Part shown: positions 1 to 7,284 of the stretch, one piece after another
Numbering within the stretch: the stretch's first letter is position 1
How the letters are laid out: each line of letters starts with the position of its first letter
NCBI RefSeq assembly: GCF_007995215.1
Contig: NZ_VCDK01000003.1
Coordinates: 806,001-870,000, forward strand
Direction: 5' to 3'
Origin: Shimia ponticola
GTDB taxonomy: Bacteria > Pseudomonadota > Alphaproteobacteria > Rhodobacterales > Rhodobacteraceae
Length of the DNA stretch: 64,000 nucleotides
The notes under the pieces: model-generated
Databases searched by the model: none
Told to the model about the DNA's origin: nothing
The model's input: only the letters and a program-made list of their open reading frames with translations
Translations under genes and position numbers: made by a program

Positions 1-680
1 ATGCGCGCAAAAAGCGTGTGCTGTGGAAAGTGACGCAGCGCGTACCAAACCACCACGGCAAGGCTGGCCAATTGCACCGTCAACGTGGCCGTCGCGGCCC
101 CGCGCACGCCCATTTCAGGCGCGCCGAAATGCCCGAAGATCAGAACATAGTTCAACGCAGCATTCGGAAGCACCGCACCCGCCGTCACCCAAAACGCGAT
201 GCCGGTATGCTCCAGCGCTGAAAGGTAGCTTTTGAGGACCATGATCCAAAGCGCGGGGATCAGCGCAAAACCCGTGATGCGCAGGTAATCCTGTGCCAGA
301 CGGGCGACCTTTGGCTCTTGTCCAAGGACGAGCATCAGGGCCTCGGAAAACCACAGCGGGATCAAGGCGAGAACACCAAACAACGTCACGAGCCAGAACG
401 CCATCCGCGTGACTCGGCGGATGCGCTGCTCATCCCCGGTTTCAGAGGCTTCGGCCACCATTGGCGTCGCCGCCCAGCCAAAGCCCGAGATCGTGAGGAA
501 GAAGACAAACCAGACAGACCCAGCAATCGTCAACGCCGCCAACTCGGTCACGCCGTACCACCCGACCATCAAGGTATCGACGGCTCCGATCGCGACCTGC
601 GCAACATGACTGCCGGCCAAGGGCAGCCCCAACGCCAGTACGGCCTTCAACTCTGGTCGGTATGTGGCCCACTGTCCCAT
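1..680 (-). CDS. MATE family efflux transporter, N-terminal part (cut by window edge)
   Basis: The gene reads leftward from an ATG at 680 and runs off the left edge, giving about 226 residues. An in-frame TGA lies two codons upstream of the ATG, so it is the first possible ATG. The N-terminus reads MGQWATYRPELKAVLALGLP, followed by LAGSHVAQVAIGAVDTLMVG, which is typical of the first helices of NorM-type Na+ or H+ coupled multidrug and toxin extrusion proteins. Several hydrophobic helices follow. About half of a normal MATE protein (roughly 450 residues) is present. The substrate cannot be told from sequence. The family call is firm. Confidence 0.85.
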   Translation of the reverse strand, partial: MGQWATYRPELKAVLALGLPLAGSHVAQVAIGAVDTLMVGWYGVTELAALTIAGSVWFVFFLTISGFGWAATPMVAEASETGDEQRIRRVTRMAFWLVTLFGVLALIPLWFSEALMLVLGQEPKVARLAQDYLRITGFALIPALWIMVLKSYLSALEHTGIAFWVTAGAVLPNAALNYVLIFGHFGAPEMGVRGAATATLTVQLASLAVVVWYALRHFPQHTLFAR

Positions 681-817
681 CCCTCAGCGCTTAATCTGGC
701 GTGCTGCGTCCCGCAACACTCCTGAGCGGGATTAATACAATGGCCAGACCCCAAGGGCGGTAGCCACATCGCCCCATCCCGTGCAGGATAGGCAGAGCCA
801 AGCAGGAGGTCCCAACC

Positions 818-1450
818 GTGGCAGACGACTTTGCGCAATTGATCCCGGACGCCCGCGACTTCTACACGCGCCTTGCCGCCAATAACTCCAAGGATTGGTG
901 GACGGCTCACAAAACTGAATATGAAAGCCGCCTGAAACGCCCCGCCCTGCTCTTTCTCGACGTCATCGCAGACCATCTGCGCCAAGTCACCGACACGTCG
1001 ATCCAGACCAAGCTCTTCCGGCCCCATCGCGACGTTCGCTTTTCCAAGGACAAGACCCCTTATCACACGCATCTCCACATGCTCTGGAGCATGGGTGACG
1101 ATGCGCCCGGCTACTTCCTGGGCCTGTCACACACATACCTGCGGATCGGAGCCGGTCGGATGGGCTTTGAAAAAGACACGCTGCTCCGCTACCGCGCGGC
1201 CATCGACGAAGGCGGCCCGCTCCTTGACGCAATTGATGATGCAGAAAACAAAGGTTACACGCCGCATGAACCCGCGCTGAAACGTGTCCCTTCACCCTTC
1301 GATAAAGACCACCCAAGAGCCGATCTTTTGCGCCAAAAGGCGTGCTCTTACTGGTCAGACATTGCATGGGACACAGATGACCTGACAGAGGCGACCAAGG
1401 CCGCCTTCTCAGACCTGACGCCCCTGACGCAGGCCCTACGCTCTCTTTAG
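818..1450 (+). CDS. DUF2461 domain protein (TIGR02453 family)
   Basis: A 210-residue soluble protein starting at GTG 818, preceded by AGGAGG nine bases upstream. The family signature is clear: 'LAANNSKDWWTAHK' near residues 19-32, and 'FRPHRDVRFSKDKTPYHTH' at about 67-85 with conserved R71, K77 and Y82. Length matches the family (about 210-230). No biochemical role is established for DUF2461 that I know of. The gene stands alone, convergent with the oxygenase gene across a hairpin-rich 120-base gap. Confidence 0.85.
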   Translation: MADDFAQLIPDARDFYTRLAANNSKDWWTAHKTEYESRLKRPALLFLDVIADHLRQVTDTSIQTKLFRPHRDVRFSKDKTPYHTHLHMLWSMGDDAPGYFLGLSHTYLRIGAGRMGFEKDTLLRYRAAIDEGGPLLDAIDDAENKGYTPHEPALKRVPSPFDKDHPRADLLRQKACSYWSDIAWDTDDLTEATKAAFSDLTPLTQALRSL

Positions 1451-1462
1451 GCGCTTTCCCCT

Positions 1463-1485
1463 CCTTCTATGTTTTCCAAATACTC
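1463..1485 (-). repeat. Dispersed 23-base intergenic repeat, copy 1
   Basis: Read on the minus strand this is GAGTATTTGGAAAACATAGAAGG. A copy differing at three central positions lies at 47532-47554 on the plus strand. Both copies sit just past gene ends. I recall similar 'GAGTATTT...' strings between genes in Roseobacter genomes, but cannot verify that here. Confidence 0.5.
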
Positions 1486-1493
1486 CGGGTTCC

Positions 1494-1558
1494 AAGGGGC
1501 AGAGCCCCTTTCGCCGCCGCAGGCGGCGCCCGGTAAGCAAAAACCATTTTATGGTTTT
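1494..1558. terminator. Three consecutive hairpins between convergent genes
   Basis: Perfect stems are AAGGGGC-AGA-GCCCCTT (1494-1510), CGCCGCC-GCA-GGCGGCG (1512-1528) and AAAACCAT-TTT-ATGGTTTT (1540-1558). The gap separates the convergent DUF2461 and oxygenase genes. The third stem ends in a U-tract in either direction, so bidirectional termination is plausible. The first two look like dispersed palindromic repeats. Confidence 0.5.
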
Positions 1559-1571
1559 CACGCCTACATGA

Positions 1572-2504
1572 TCAGGCGGACGTCGCCTGGAACTTACCCA
1601 TCAAGTAAGGACCCGATTTGACCGATGGGTATCTATCTGAGCCATCCAGCGGACGGATCTCCGCCTCCCAATTCGGCTGATGAAAGAACGCCAGCGACTG
1701 CCGTCGTGGCTGCCCCGGCACCGCCGCCACCCGGTGCAGGGTCGATACCCAGCGGTTGGCCGTCCAGCGCTCCATCAAATCCCCGATATTGATCACAAAG
1801 GCACCCTCAGGCGTTGGAACATCGACCCAGTCTTCGCCCCGCGCAATTTGCAGCCCCCGCGATCCCGGCTGCGTCAGCAGGATCGTCAGCGACCCGTAAT
1901 CCGTATGGGCCCCGGCGCGCTGTTGACCCGCCTCCGGTGCATCCTCTGTGGCGGGATAGTTGAGCGCCCGAAGCGCCGATATCGGCGCGTCGATATAGGG
2001 CGCAAAGAACCCCTCATCCAACTCAAGTGCCGCCGCGAACAGCCGCATCACCCGCTCAGCCAAATCCTCCATCGCGGTGTAATAGGCGACCCACGCCTCG
2101 CGAAATCCGGCCATCTCTGGGAACGGGGTTGGTGCGTAGCAAAACGCCATCGCCTCGGCGCTTGCACCGCCCGGCACCGAGAGCGGCCCGCCATTGAAGC
2201 TTTCCTTCAAATCGGGCGGCGTCTCGACACCTTTTGAGGCCGCCAACGCCTCGGCCTTCGGCCCAAGATATCCGTAAGGATCCCCTACCACCGGCGTTAA
2301 TGTCCGCTTCACCTCCATCGGCTGGTCAAAGAACGCCCGGCATGCGTCCCAGACGCCCTGAATCACCGGCTGTGGCACCCCATGGCCCGACAGCACAAGA
2401 AACCCGCTTTCGCGGCAAATTCGATCCACATCGGCAGCAATCGCCGCCCTCTGCCCACCTTCAGCCGCTTCAAACGCCGCCAAATCCACTGTCTCAATCA
2501 CCAT
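1572..2504 (-). CDS. 2OG-Fe(II) oxygenase, isopenicillin N synthase-like
   Basis: A 310-residue non-heme iron oxygenase. The N-terminal DIOX_N part includes 'GFLVLSGHGVP' at 34-44. The jelly-roll core carries the metal triad H200-x-D202 ('GAHTDYGSLTILL') and H257, and the 2-oxoglutarate-binding R268-x-S270. The ATG at 2504 is preferred because AAGGG lies about nine bases upstream. An in-frame start at 2540 would add 12 unlikely residues. Such proteins hydroxylate or oxidise small molecules in the cytoplasm; the substrate is unknown. It is divergent from parE with only 78 bases between starts. Confidence 0.88.
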   Translation of the reverse strand: MVIETVDLAAFEAAEGGQRAAIAADVDRICRESGFLVLSGHGVPQPVIQGVWDACRAFFDQPMEVKRTLTPVVGDPYGYLGPKAEALAASKGVETPPDLKESFNGGPLSVPGGASAEAMAFCYAPTPFPEMAGFREAWVAYYTAMEDLAERVMRLFAAALELDEGFFAPYIDAPISALRALNYPATEDAPEAGQQRAGAHTDYGSLTILLTQPGSRGLQIARGEDWVDVPTPEGAFVINIGDLMERWTANRWVSTLHRVAAVPGQPRRQSLAFFHQPNWEAEIRPLDGSDRYPSVKSGPYLMGKFQATSA

Positions 2505-2582
2505 AATCTTGTGCCCTTCTTCCAACCGCCCCCCAAACATGGTCTACTGCACCCCAACAAATCAACAAAAGCAGCAGCGCCC

Positions 2583-4538
2583 ATGTCCGACGACCTTCTT
2601 GCCGGTAATGACCAAACCTATGACGCCTCCTCCATCGAGGTTCTCGAGGGGCTGGAGCCCGTGCGCAAACGCCCCGGCATGTATATCGGCGGCACCGACG
2701 AACGCGCGCTGCATCACATGGTGGCCGAAGTTCTCGACAACTCCATGGACGAAGCCGTCGCCGGTTTTGCCAACCGGATCGAGGTCGAACTCCACGATGA
2801 CTACGCGATCACGATCCGCGATAACGGGCGTGGCATCCCGATCGACCCGCATCCGAAATTCCCCGATAAATCCGCGCTAGAGGTGATCCTCTGCACGCTG
2901 CACGCAGGCGGCAAATTCAGTGGCAAAGCCTATCAGACCTCAGGCGGTCTGCACGGCGTCGGCGCGTCAGTCGTCAACGCGCTGTCGGACTCCATGGTCG
3001 TGCAGGTCGCCCGCGACCGCAAAGTCTTTGAACAACGCTTCTCACGCGGCCTCCCGCTTGGCCCGGTCGCGGAAGTCGGCGCAGCGCCCAACCGCCGAGG
3101 CACAACCGTCACCTTCCACGCGGACGAAGAAATTTTCGGCAAACACCGCTTCAAACCGGCGCGGCTGTTCAAATCCATCCGGTCCAAGGCCTACCTGTTT
3201 TCAGGCGTCGAAATCCGCTGGAAATCGGCCATCGACGACGGCGAAACCCCGACCGAGGCCGCGTTCCACTTCCCCGGCGGCCTCTCGGACTACCTGCGCG
3301 AAACGCTAGGCAGCGCCTCAACTTACGCAGACGCGCCATTCTCTGGCACGGTCGATTTTCAGGAACGCTTCGGCCAACCGGGCAAGGTCGAGTGGGCCAT
3401 CAACTGGACCCCGTCCCGCGACGGCTTCATTCAATCCTACTGTAACACCGTCCCCACACCAGAAGGCGGCACACATGAGGCGGGCTTTTGGGCTGCGATC
3501 CTCAAAGGCATCCGCGCCTATGGTGAGTTGGTGAACAACCGCAAGGCAGGGCAGATCACCCGCGACGACCTGATTACAGGCGGCTGCGCGCTTGTCTCTT
3601 GCTTTATCCGCGAACCGGAATTCGTCGGTCAGACCAAGGACCGCCTGGCCACGGTTGAGGCACAGAAACTGGTGGAATCCGCCGTCCGCGACCGCTTTGA
3701 CAACTGGCTCGCTGCCGACACAAAATCCGCGGGCGCGATCCTCGATTTTCTTGTCCTGCGCGCAGAGGAACGCCTGCGCCGCAAACAGGAAAAGGAAACC
3801 GCCCGCAAATCAGCGACCAAGAAACTGCGCCTGCCCGGCAAACTGGTCGACTGCTCGGCCACCAGCCGCGACGGGACCGAGATTTTCCTGGTCGAGGGCG
3901 ACTCGGCGGGCGGCTCCGCCAAAATGGCCCGCGACCGCAAGACCCAAGCCCTGCTGCCGCTGCGCGGTAAGATTCTGAACGTGCTGGGGGCTGCGTCCTC
4001 GAAACTCGGCCAGAACGCCGAAATCAACGACCTGTCTCAGGCGCTTGGCGTGGGCCTTGGCACGAAATTCAACATCGACGACCTGCGCTATGACAAGGTC
4101 ATCATCATGACCGACGCCGATGTCGACGGCGCACATATCGCGTCACTTTTGATGACGTTCTTCTTCACCCAAATGCGCCCGCTCATCGACGCAGGCCACC
4201 TCTACCTCGCCTGCCCGCCCCTCTTCCGCCTGACCCAAGGCGCCAAACGCGTCTACTGCATCGACGAGGCCGAACGCGCGCAGTGGATGGAAAAGGGCTT
4301 GGGCGGCAAAGGCAAAATCGAGTCCAGTCGATTTAAGGGTCTGGGGGAGATGGACGCCAAAGACCTCAAAGACACCACCATGAACCCGGCGACGCGGAAG
4401 TTGATCAGGGTGACCATTGATGAGGATGCGCCGGGGGAAACGGGGGATTTGGTTGAGCGGCTGATGGGCAAGAAGCCCGAGAAGCGGTTTGAGTATATTC
4501 AGGAAAATGCGCGGTTTGTTGAGGAGTTGGACGTTTAA
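2583..4538 (+). CDS. parE: DNA topoisomerase IV subunit B
   Basis: A 651-residue type IIA topoisomerase ATPase subunit that, with ParC, decatenates daughter chromosomes. Residues 24-130 hold the GHKL ATPase with the catalytic glutamate region 'AEVLDNSMDE' (48-57), 'DNGRGIP' (80-86) and the ATP lid 'GGLHGVGASVVNAL' (121-134). The Toprim domain carries EGDSAGG (438-444) and DADVD (511-515). ParE rather than GyrB is favoured by the short length and lack of the GyrB insert. The open frame extends upstream to 2382, but MSDDLLAG at 2583 is the natural start. parC is not in the window. Confidence 0.95.
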   Translation: MSDDLLAGNDQTYDASSIEVLEGLEPVRKRPGMYIGGTDERALHHMVAEVLDNSMDEAVAGFANRIEVELHDDYAITIRDNGRGIPIDPHPKFPDKSALEVILCTLHAGGKFSGKAYQTSGGLHGVGASVVNALSDSMVVQVARDRKVFEQRFSRGLPLGPVAEVGAAPNRRGTTVTFHADEEIFGKHRFKPARLFKSIRSKAYLFSGVEIRWKSAIDDGETPTEAAFHFPGGLSDYLRETLGSASTYADAPFSGTVDFQERFGQPGKVEWAINWTPSRDGFIQSYCNTVPTPEGGTHEAGFWAAILKGIRAYGELVNNRKAGQITRDDLITGGCALVSCFIREPEFVGQTKDRLATVEAQKLVESAVRDRFDNWLAADTKSAGAILDFLVLRAEERLRRKQEKETARKSATKKLRLPGKLVDCSATSRDGTEIFLVEGDSAGGSAKMARDRKTQALLPLRGKILNVLGAASSKLGQNAEINDLSQALGVGLGTKFNIDDLRYDKVIIMTDADVDGAHIASLLMTFFFTQMRPLIDAGHLYLACPPLFRLTQGAKRVYCIDEAERAQWMEKGLGGKGKIESSRFKGLGEMDAKDLKDTTMNPATRKLIRVTIDEDAPGETGDLVERLMGKKPEKRFEYIQENARFVEELDV

Positions 4539-5431
4539 TTCGCTCCGCCAGGAATCAAGTCGTGTACCCGTACAACTTCGTATTCCACGTCAATCCAAAC
4601 ACCTTTCTCGTCATCTAGGCGTTGTGTAGTCAATAAGTCCACAACTAGCTGATCACCATTGCCGAAGATGTGTTTTCGAGCCAGCGTATCATCATAAAAA
4701 TCCTTGTCGGTTATCTGCACCGAGCGCGACTTACCGAAAATCAAAAAATCCCACTTTCTCTTTGCGTCGGTGAAGACTGCTTTCACCAACTCAACTACAA
4801 TTCTTTCATCCAGCCGCTGCCGTTCTGTTCTGCGATCCTCCTCTTTTTCCGCCCTTTCCCGCAAACGGGCAAAGTCAACTCGGGGGATATAAACCAAAGG
4901 GTCTTCCTCGTCGCCGTTCTTCCTTTCCAGAGACAAAGAAACAATCTCCGGTAGCTGTTCTAGACGGTCAAATAGACGTGCTAACGGTCTGCCAACTCGG
5001 TCCGGCTGCGGAATAGCATCAACAGCATCCAAGACTTCGTTGGGTATTAGGTAGCTGTCATCACCTCGTGAAAACACCGTGTAGTCCTCATAGACGGTCT
5101 TCTCAAAACCCTCACTATGCAGATATGACATTATCAATGCCGTCAGCGCAGATACAACCAAACTCTTTGGTAGCTCGGAAAGAAGTCCTCGGGTCGAAGA
5201 GCTAATCCATTTGAAGACAGTCCTGAAACTACCATCATGAAATGCGACGACATGCAGTTCAAAATCATCAGTTCCCAACTGACGGGAAAGTGCAACGTAT
5301 GCGTCAGCAAAATTACCGATTATACGAGGCACTTCTGAGGCAGCTAATGAATTCGCATCGCCCCCAAGAGTTAAAAAGAACTCTTCTGGCTCCGAAATTT
5401 GCCTGAGGTCAATTAGCGCCATTTGGCTCAT
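4535..5431 (-). CDS. Orphan accessory protein, function unknown
   Basis: A 298-residue protein whose family I cannot name. By eye the gene is much richer in A+T than its neighbours, which suggests transfer. Residues 1-85 look alpha/beta. A mildly hydrophobic helix lies at about 89-106, and a charged, coiled-coil-like stretch at 186-212 (many R, E). A C-terminal beta domain at 225-292 has 'WDFLIFGKSRSVQITDKDFY' and 'FGNGDQLVVDL'. I loosely recall similar C-terminal modules in genes of variable islands, but assign no function. Its stop overlaps the parE stop by three bases, so the genes are convergent. The 5' side faces the inverted-repeat block at 5506. Confidence 0.7.
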   Translation of the reverse strand: MSQMALIDLRQISEPEEFFLTLGGDANSLAASEVPRIIGNFADAYVALSRQLGTDDFELHVVAFHDGSFRTVFKWISSSTRGLLSELPKSLVVSALTALIMSYLHSEGFEKTVYEDYTVFSRGDDSYLIPNEVLDAVDAIPQPDRVGRPLARLFDRLEQLPEIVSLSLERKNGDEEDPLVYIPRVDFARLRERAEKEEDRRTERQRLDERIVVELVKAVFTDAKRKWDFLIFGKSRSVQITDKDFYDDTLARKHIFGNGDQLVVDLLTTQRLDDEKGVWIDVEYEVVRVHDLIPGGAN

Positions 5432-5505
5432 TTAGCAGATGGAAGACTACGCCGAAACACATTTTCTCAAATTAGAAATTTCAGATTAATAGTTTGGGAA
5501 AAACA

Positions 5506-5694
5506 CCCTCATCGGGTCGCGAGCCGATGATCCATGCTGGTTCGCCACACTTTATGGCCGCCACTTCGCCTCCGCCCCATCCAACCTCCCAGACCCAACC
5601 AATCATCGGGTCGTGGGGGCGACCCGATGAGGGCGCGGGCAGCTTGCGCTGCTGTTCCGCACCCGGGTGCTTAGGACAAAGCCCTTGCCCGCCC
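5506..5694. repeat. Block of nested inverted repeats, nature unknown
   Basis: A perfect 15-base inverted repeat, CCCTCATCGGGTCGC at 5506-5520 and its complement at 5619-5633, encloses about 98 bases. A second hairpin nests at its right end: TCATCGGGTCG (5603-5613), loop TGGGGG, CGACCCGATGA (5620-5630). A further stem follows, GGGCGCGGGCA (5631-5641) with TGCCCGCCC (5686-5694), enclosing GCAGC-TTGC-GCTGC (5639-5652) and GCACCCGGGTGC (5659-5670). No convincing gene lies here. It could be a remnant mobile element end, an RNA, or a dispersed palindromic repeat. Confidence 0.55.
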
Positions 5695-5709
5695 TTGTTA
5701 TACGACCAC

Positions 5710-5742
5710 AAAAAAACCCGCCGAGCTTTGAAGCTCGACGGG
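5710..5742 (-). terminator. Intrinsic terminator of the sRNA locus
   Basis: On the minus strand CCCGTCGAGCTT, loop CA, AAGCTCGGCGGG is followed directly by seven T. The stem has 11 of 12 pairs plus one G-T. Orientation shows that a minus-strand transcript coming from above 5743 ends here. Confidence 0.85.
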
Positions 5743-6000
5743 CAAACAACGAAGCATGGGCAACAGCACATGTGCCCGGCAGCAGCTTCGTTTAACTCTT
5801 CACTTTGCCGAAACTTGGCGCACTCGTGACCCAAACAGACAAAACCTAATCACTCGTTACGAAACCATCTGAGCGCGCAGTCCCCGACACACGAGGGGGA
5901 GGAATTGGGCAGGGACTGCGACGCTCAAAAGAGGTGGGAGGAGGAAACAATCCGGAAGCAGGGAGGAACCTCCGGACAAACACACCATTGAAAACAATTA
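5710..6000 (-). ncRNA. CcsR/'cuckoo'-like sRNA array with anti-SD loops
   Basis: Read on the minus strand, downstream of the 23-residue ORF, there are in order: hairpin H1 (5976 to 5951; TCCGGA stems, loop containing CCTCCC); an unpaired CCTCCTCCC (5944 to 5936); hairpin H2 (5926 to 5871; about 14 paired bases of GAGCG/CGCAGTCCC type, loop containing CCTCCCCC); hairpin H3 (5792 to 5748; AACGAAGC stem with an inner GGGCA/TGCCC stem); and the terminator. CCUCCUCCC motifs near or in hairpin loops define the stress-induced CcsR RNAs of Rhodobacter sphaeroides and the wider cuckoo family, which can pair with Shine-Dalgarno-like sequences. The motif and hairpins are seen directly; family membership and function are inferred. 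The transcript could be cut into two or three RNAs. No clear promoter was found. Confidence 0.65.
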
Positions 6001-6008
6001 TTTTACAG

Positions 6009-6080
6009 TTACTTGCGGTTGCGCGGCTCGGGGCAGACTGCCAGGATCACGAGGGCGGCGCAGAGGATTAGTTCGATCAT
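6009..6080 (-). CDS. 23-residue leader/small membrane peptide upstream of the sRNA array
   Basis: The frame reads MIELILCAALVILAVC then PEPRNRK: a hydrophobic helix with a short basic tail. Start ATG 6080 is preceded by AAGGAG eight bases upstream, an excellent ribosome-binding site. The stop is about 33 bases before the first sRNA hairpin, with no terminator between, so peptide and RNA probably share a transcript. In R. sphaeroides the gene preceding CcsR RNAs is a DUF1127 gene; this peptide is not DUF1127. It is too short to assign a family. It may be a real microprotein or a translated leader. Confidence 0.55.
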   Translation of the reverse strand: MIELILCAALVILAVCPEPRNRK

Positions 6081-6362
6081 TGAAGTGTCTCCTTCGTTGC
6101 TGTTGAAAGAGATTTACGGGACCTCGACCGCGATTTCGCCTGACCGGAAGCGCAGATATTCGTGCAGAAGGCGACGCCGCCTACCCCGACGGATAGCGAA
6201 CTATCTCATTTCTCCGCAAAACGGCCACGCGCGGCTTGCCCCGCCGCCCCCGCGCTCGGGTCAGCACCTCGCAAAAACAGCGAACATGCCCCAACGCACA
6301 TCCGATCTGACCCGACCTCGCTAAGACAGAGGCCTCAACACCAAGAAAGAACGGAGAGGGTC

Positions 6363-6764
6363 ATGTCCAACTATCCCAAAAGCGGTACGTATGTTTCCGA
6401 CGACGGTATCTACCAAATCACGATATCGAGCTCGAATGCCGCGAATGGAACCATCGCTGGCACGTACACATCGACCTTTGGCCAATATGAAGCCCCCCAT
6501 GAGGTCACGATGGCGGGCGGATTTTCATGGGTGAAAAACAACGGAACCGCAGGCACGGCGCCCTTCACCATCCGCTTCCACGGGTCGGACCGTCCCGATG
6601 GTTGGGACCGCTCGGTCTACGAAGACTGGACCGGCTTCTACATGTCTGACGACACGATCATTGCCTATGGCAGTCAGGCCTCGGTGATTGCAGCAACCGG
6701 CTCTGAAAAAGCGCAGGTTTCGACACAAACGCTGGGCGGCTTCGCCTTTTACCTCAAGACCTGA
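6363..6764 (+). CDS. Small beta-rich protein with avidin-like sequence features
   Basis: A 133-residue protein starting at ATG 6363, preceded by GGAGAGGG. It has no signal peptide and is rich in alternating beta-type sequence. Two motifs resemble avidin/streptavidin: G33-T-Y-T-S-T-F-G (streptavidin GTYESAVG, biotin-contact Tyr and Ser) and W89-T-G-F-Y (streptavidin WSGQY, biotin-contact Trp). The total length fits an eight-stranded barrel. Other biotin ligands (the loop Asn and the later Trp residues) are not evident, so biotin binding is doubtful. This is my own comparison from memory. The 282-base gap to the 23-residue ORF is divergent and must hold both promoters; I could not pick clear -35/-10 boxes in it. 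Confidence 0.6.
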   Translation: MSNYPKSGTYVSDDGIYQITISSSNAANGTIAGTYTSTFGQYEAPHEVTMAGGFSWVKNNGTAGTAPFTIRFHGSDRPDGWDRSVYEDWTGFYMSDDTIIAYGSQASVIAATGSEKAQVSTQTLGGFAFYLKT

Positions 6765-6881
6765 GGCCTGATGGCTCCGACCGGATCGGTAAACGGTTAG
6801 GTCGGCAATCTCGCCAGTGCGTGCGCTTTTAAAGCAGCTATGCCGGGCTAAGGCTCGGCATATTTCACTCAGGGCCACACG

Positions 6882-7274
6882 CTACCTTTGCACCCCTTCC
6901 AGATAGGCCACCAAATCGACAATGGCCCGTGACGTGAGGATCGGTTGCCCGGTCTCGGCCTTTATGATGGCATCCTCGCCATCGAATAAATCCCCAAAAA
7001 TCCACATGGGCGAACCGTGGCTGACGATGGCTTCGCGTCCGTCGATGCGGAACACGGTACGCTCGGTGGGAAAGGTGCCGTCGTTTCGCGCCGATAGCTG
7101 GGTCAGGTCCGGCGGCTGGATGACCAGAGCTCCAGCCATCGGCCCGCGCCCATCGGCGTCGCGCCCGTGACACACGGCACAGTGTTCTTCAAACAAAGCC
7201 GCACCGACCTTTGCATCCTGCGCCATTGCCGCCCCGGACCATGCCACAGCCGCTGCTGTCAAAAGCCATCTCAT
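6882..7274 (-). CDS. Periplasmic c-type cytochrome
   Basis: A 130-residue exported monoheme cytochrome. The signal peptide is residues 1-18 (MRWLLTAAAVAWSGAAMA). The heme site is C32-A-V-C35-H36 and M90 in 'HGSPMWIFGD' is the probable sixth ligand. It is a paralogue of the next gene upstream: both share a CHG-x-DA motif near the heme, 'PDLT-x-LSARN' and 'H-x-x-PM-x-IFGD'. Only ten bases separate the two genes, so they are co-transcribed. No oxidoreductase partner is encoded nearby. Confidence 0.88.
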   Translation of the reverse strand: MRWLLTAAAVAWSGAAMAQDAKVGAALFEEHCAVCHGRDADGRGPMAGALVIQPPDLTQLSARNDGTFPTERTVFRIDGREAIVSHGSPMWIFGDLFDGEDAIIKAETGQPILTSRAIVDLVAYLEGVQR

Positions 7275-7284
7275 CGCCGTCTCC

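Noticed and set aside
2382-2582. N-terminal extension of parE
   Set aside because: The extra 67 residues are low-complexity and overlap the divergent oxygenase gene; MSDDLLAG at 2583 is the conserved start.
5481-5834. Overlapping open frames of 111-117 residues on both strands
   Set aside because: They span the inverted repeats and the terminator hairpin, show no protein-like composition and have no ribosome-binding site.
5936-5980. Possible SRP RNA or tmRNA, because of 'CCGGAAGCAG'
   Set aside because: The full SRP loop GGTCCGGAAGGAAGCAGCC is absent and no tmRNA tag codons are seen; the hairpin/CCTCC layout fits better.
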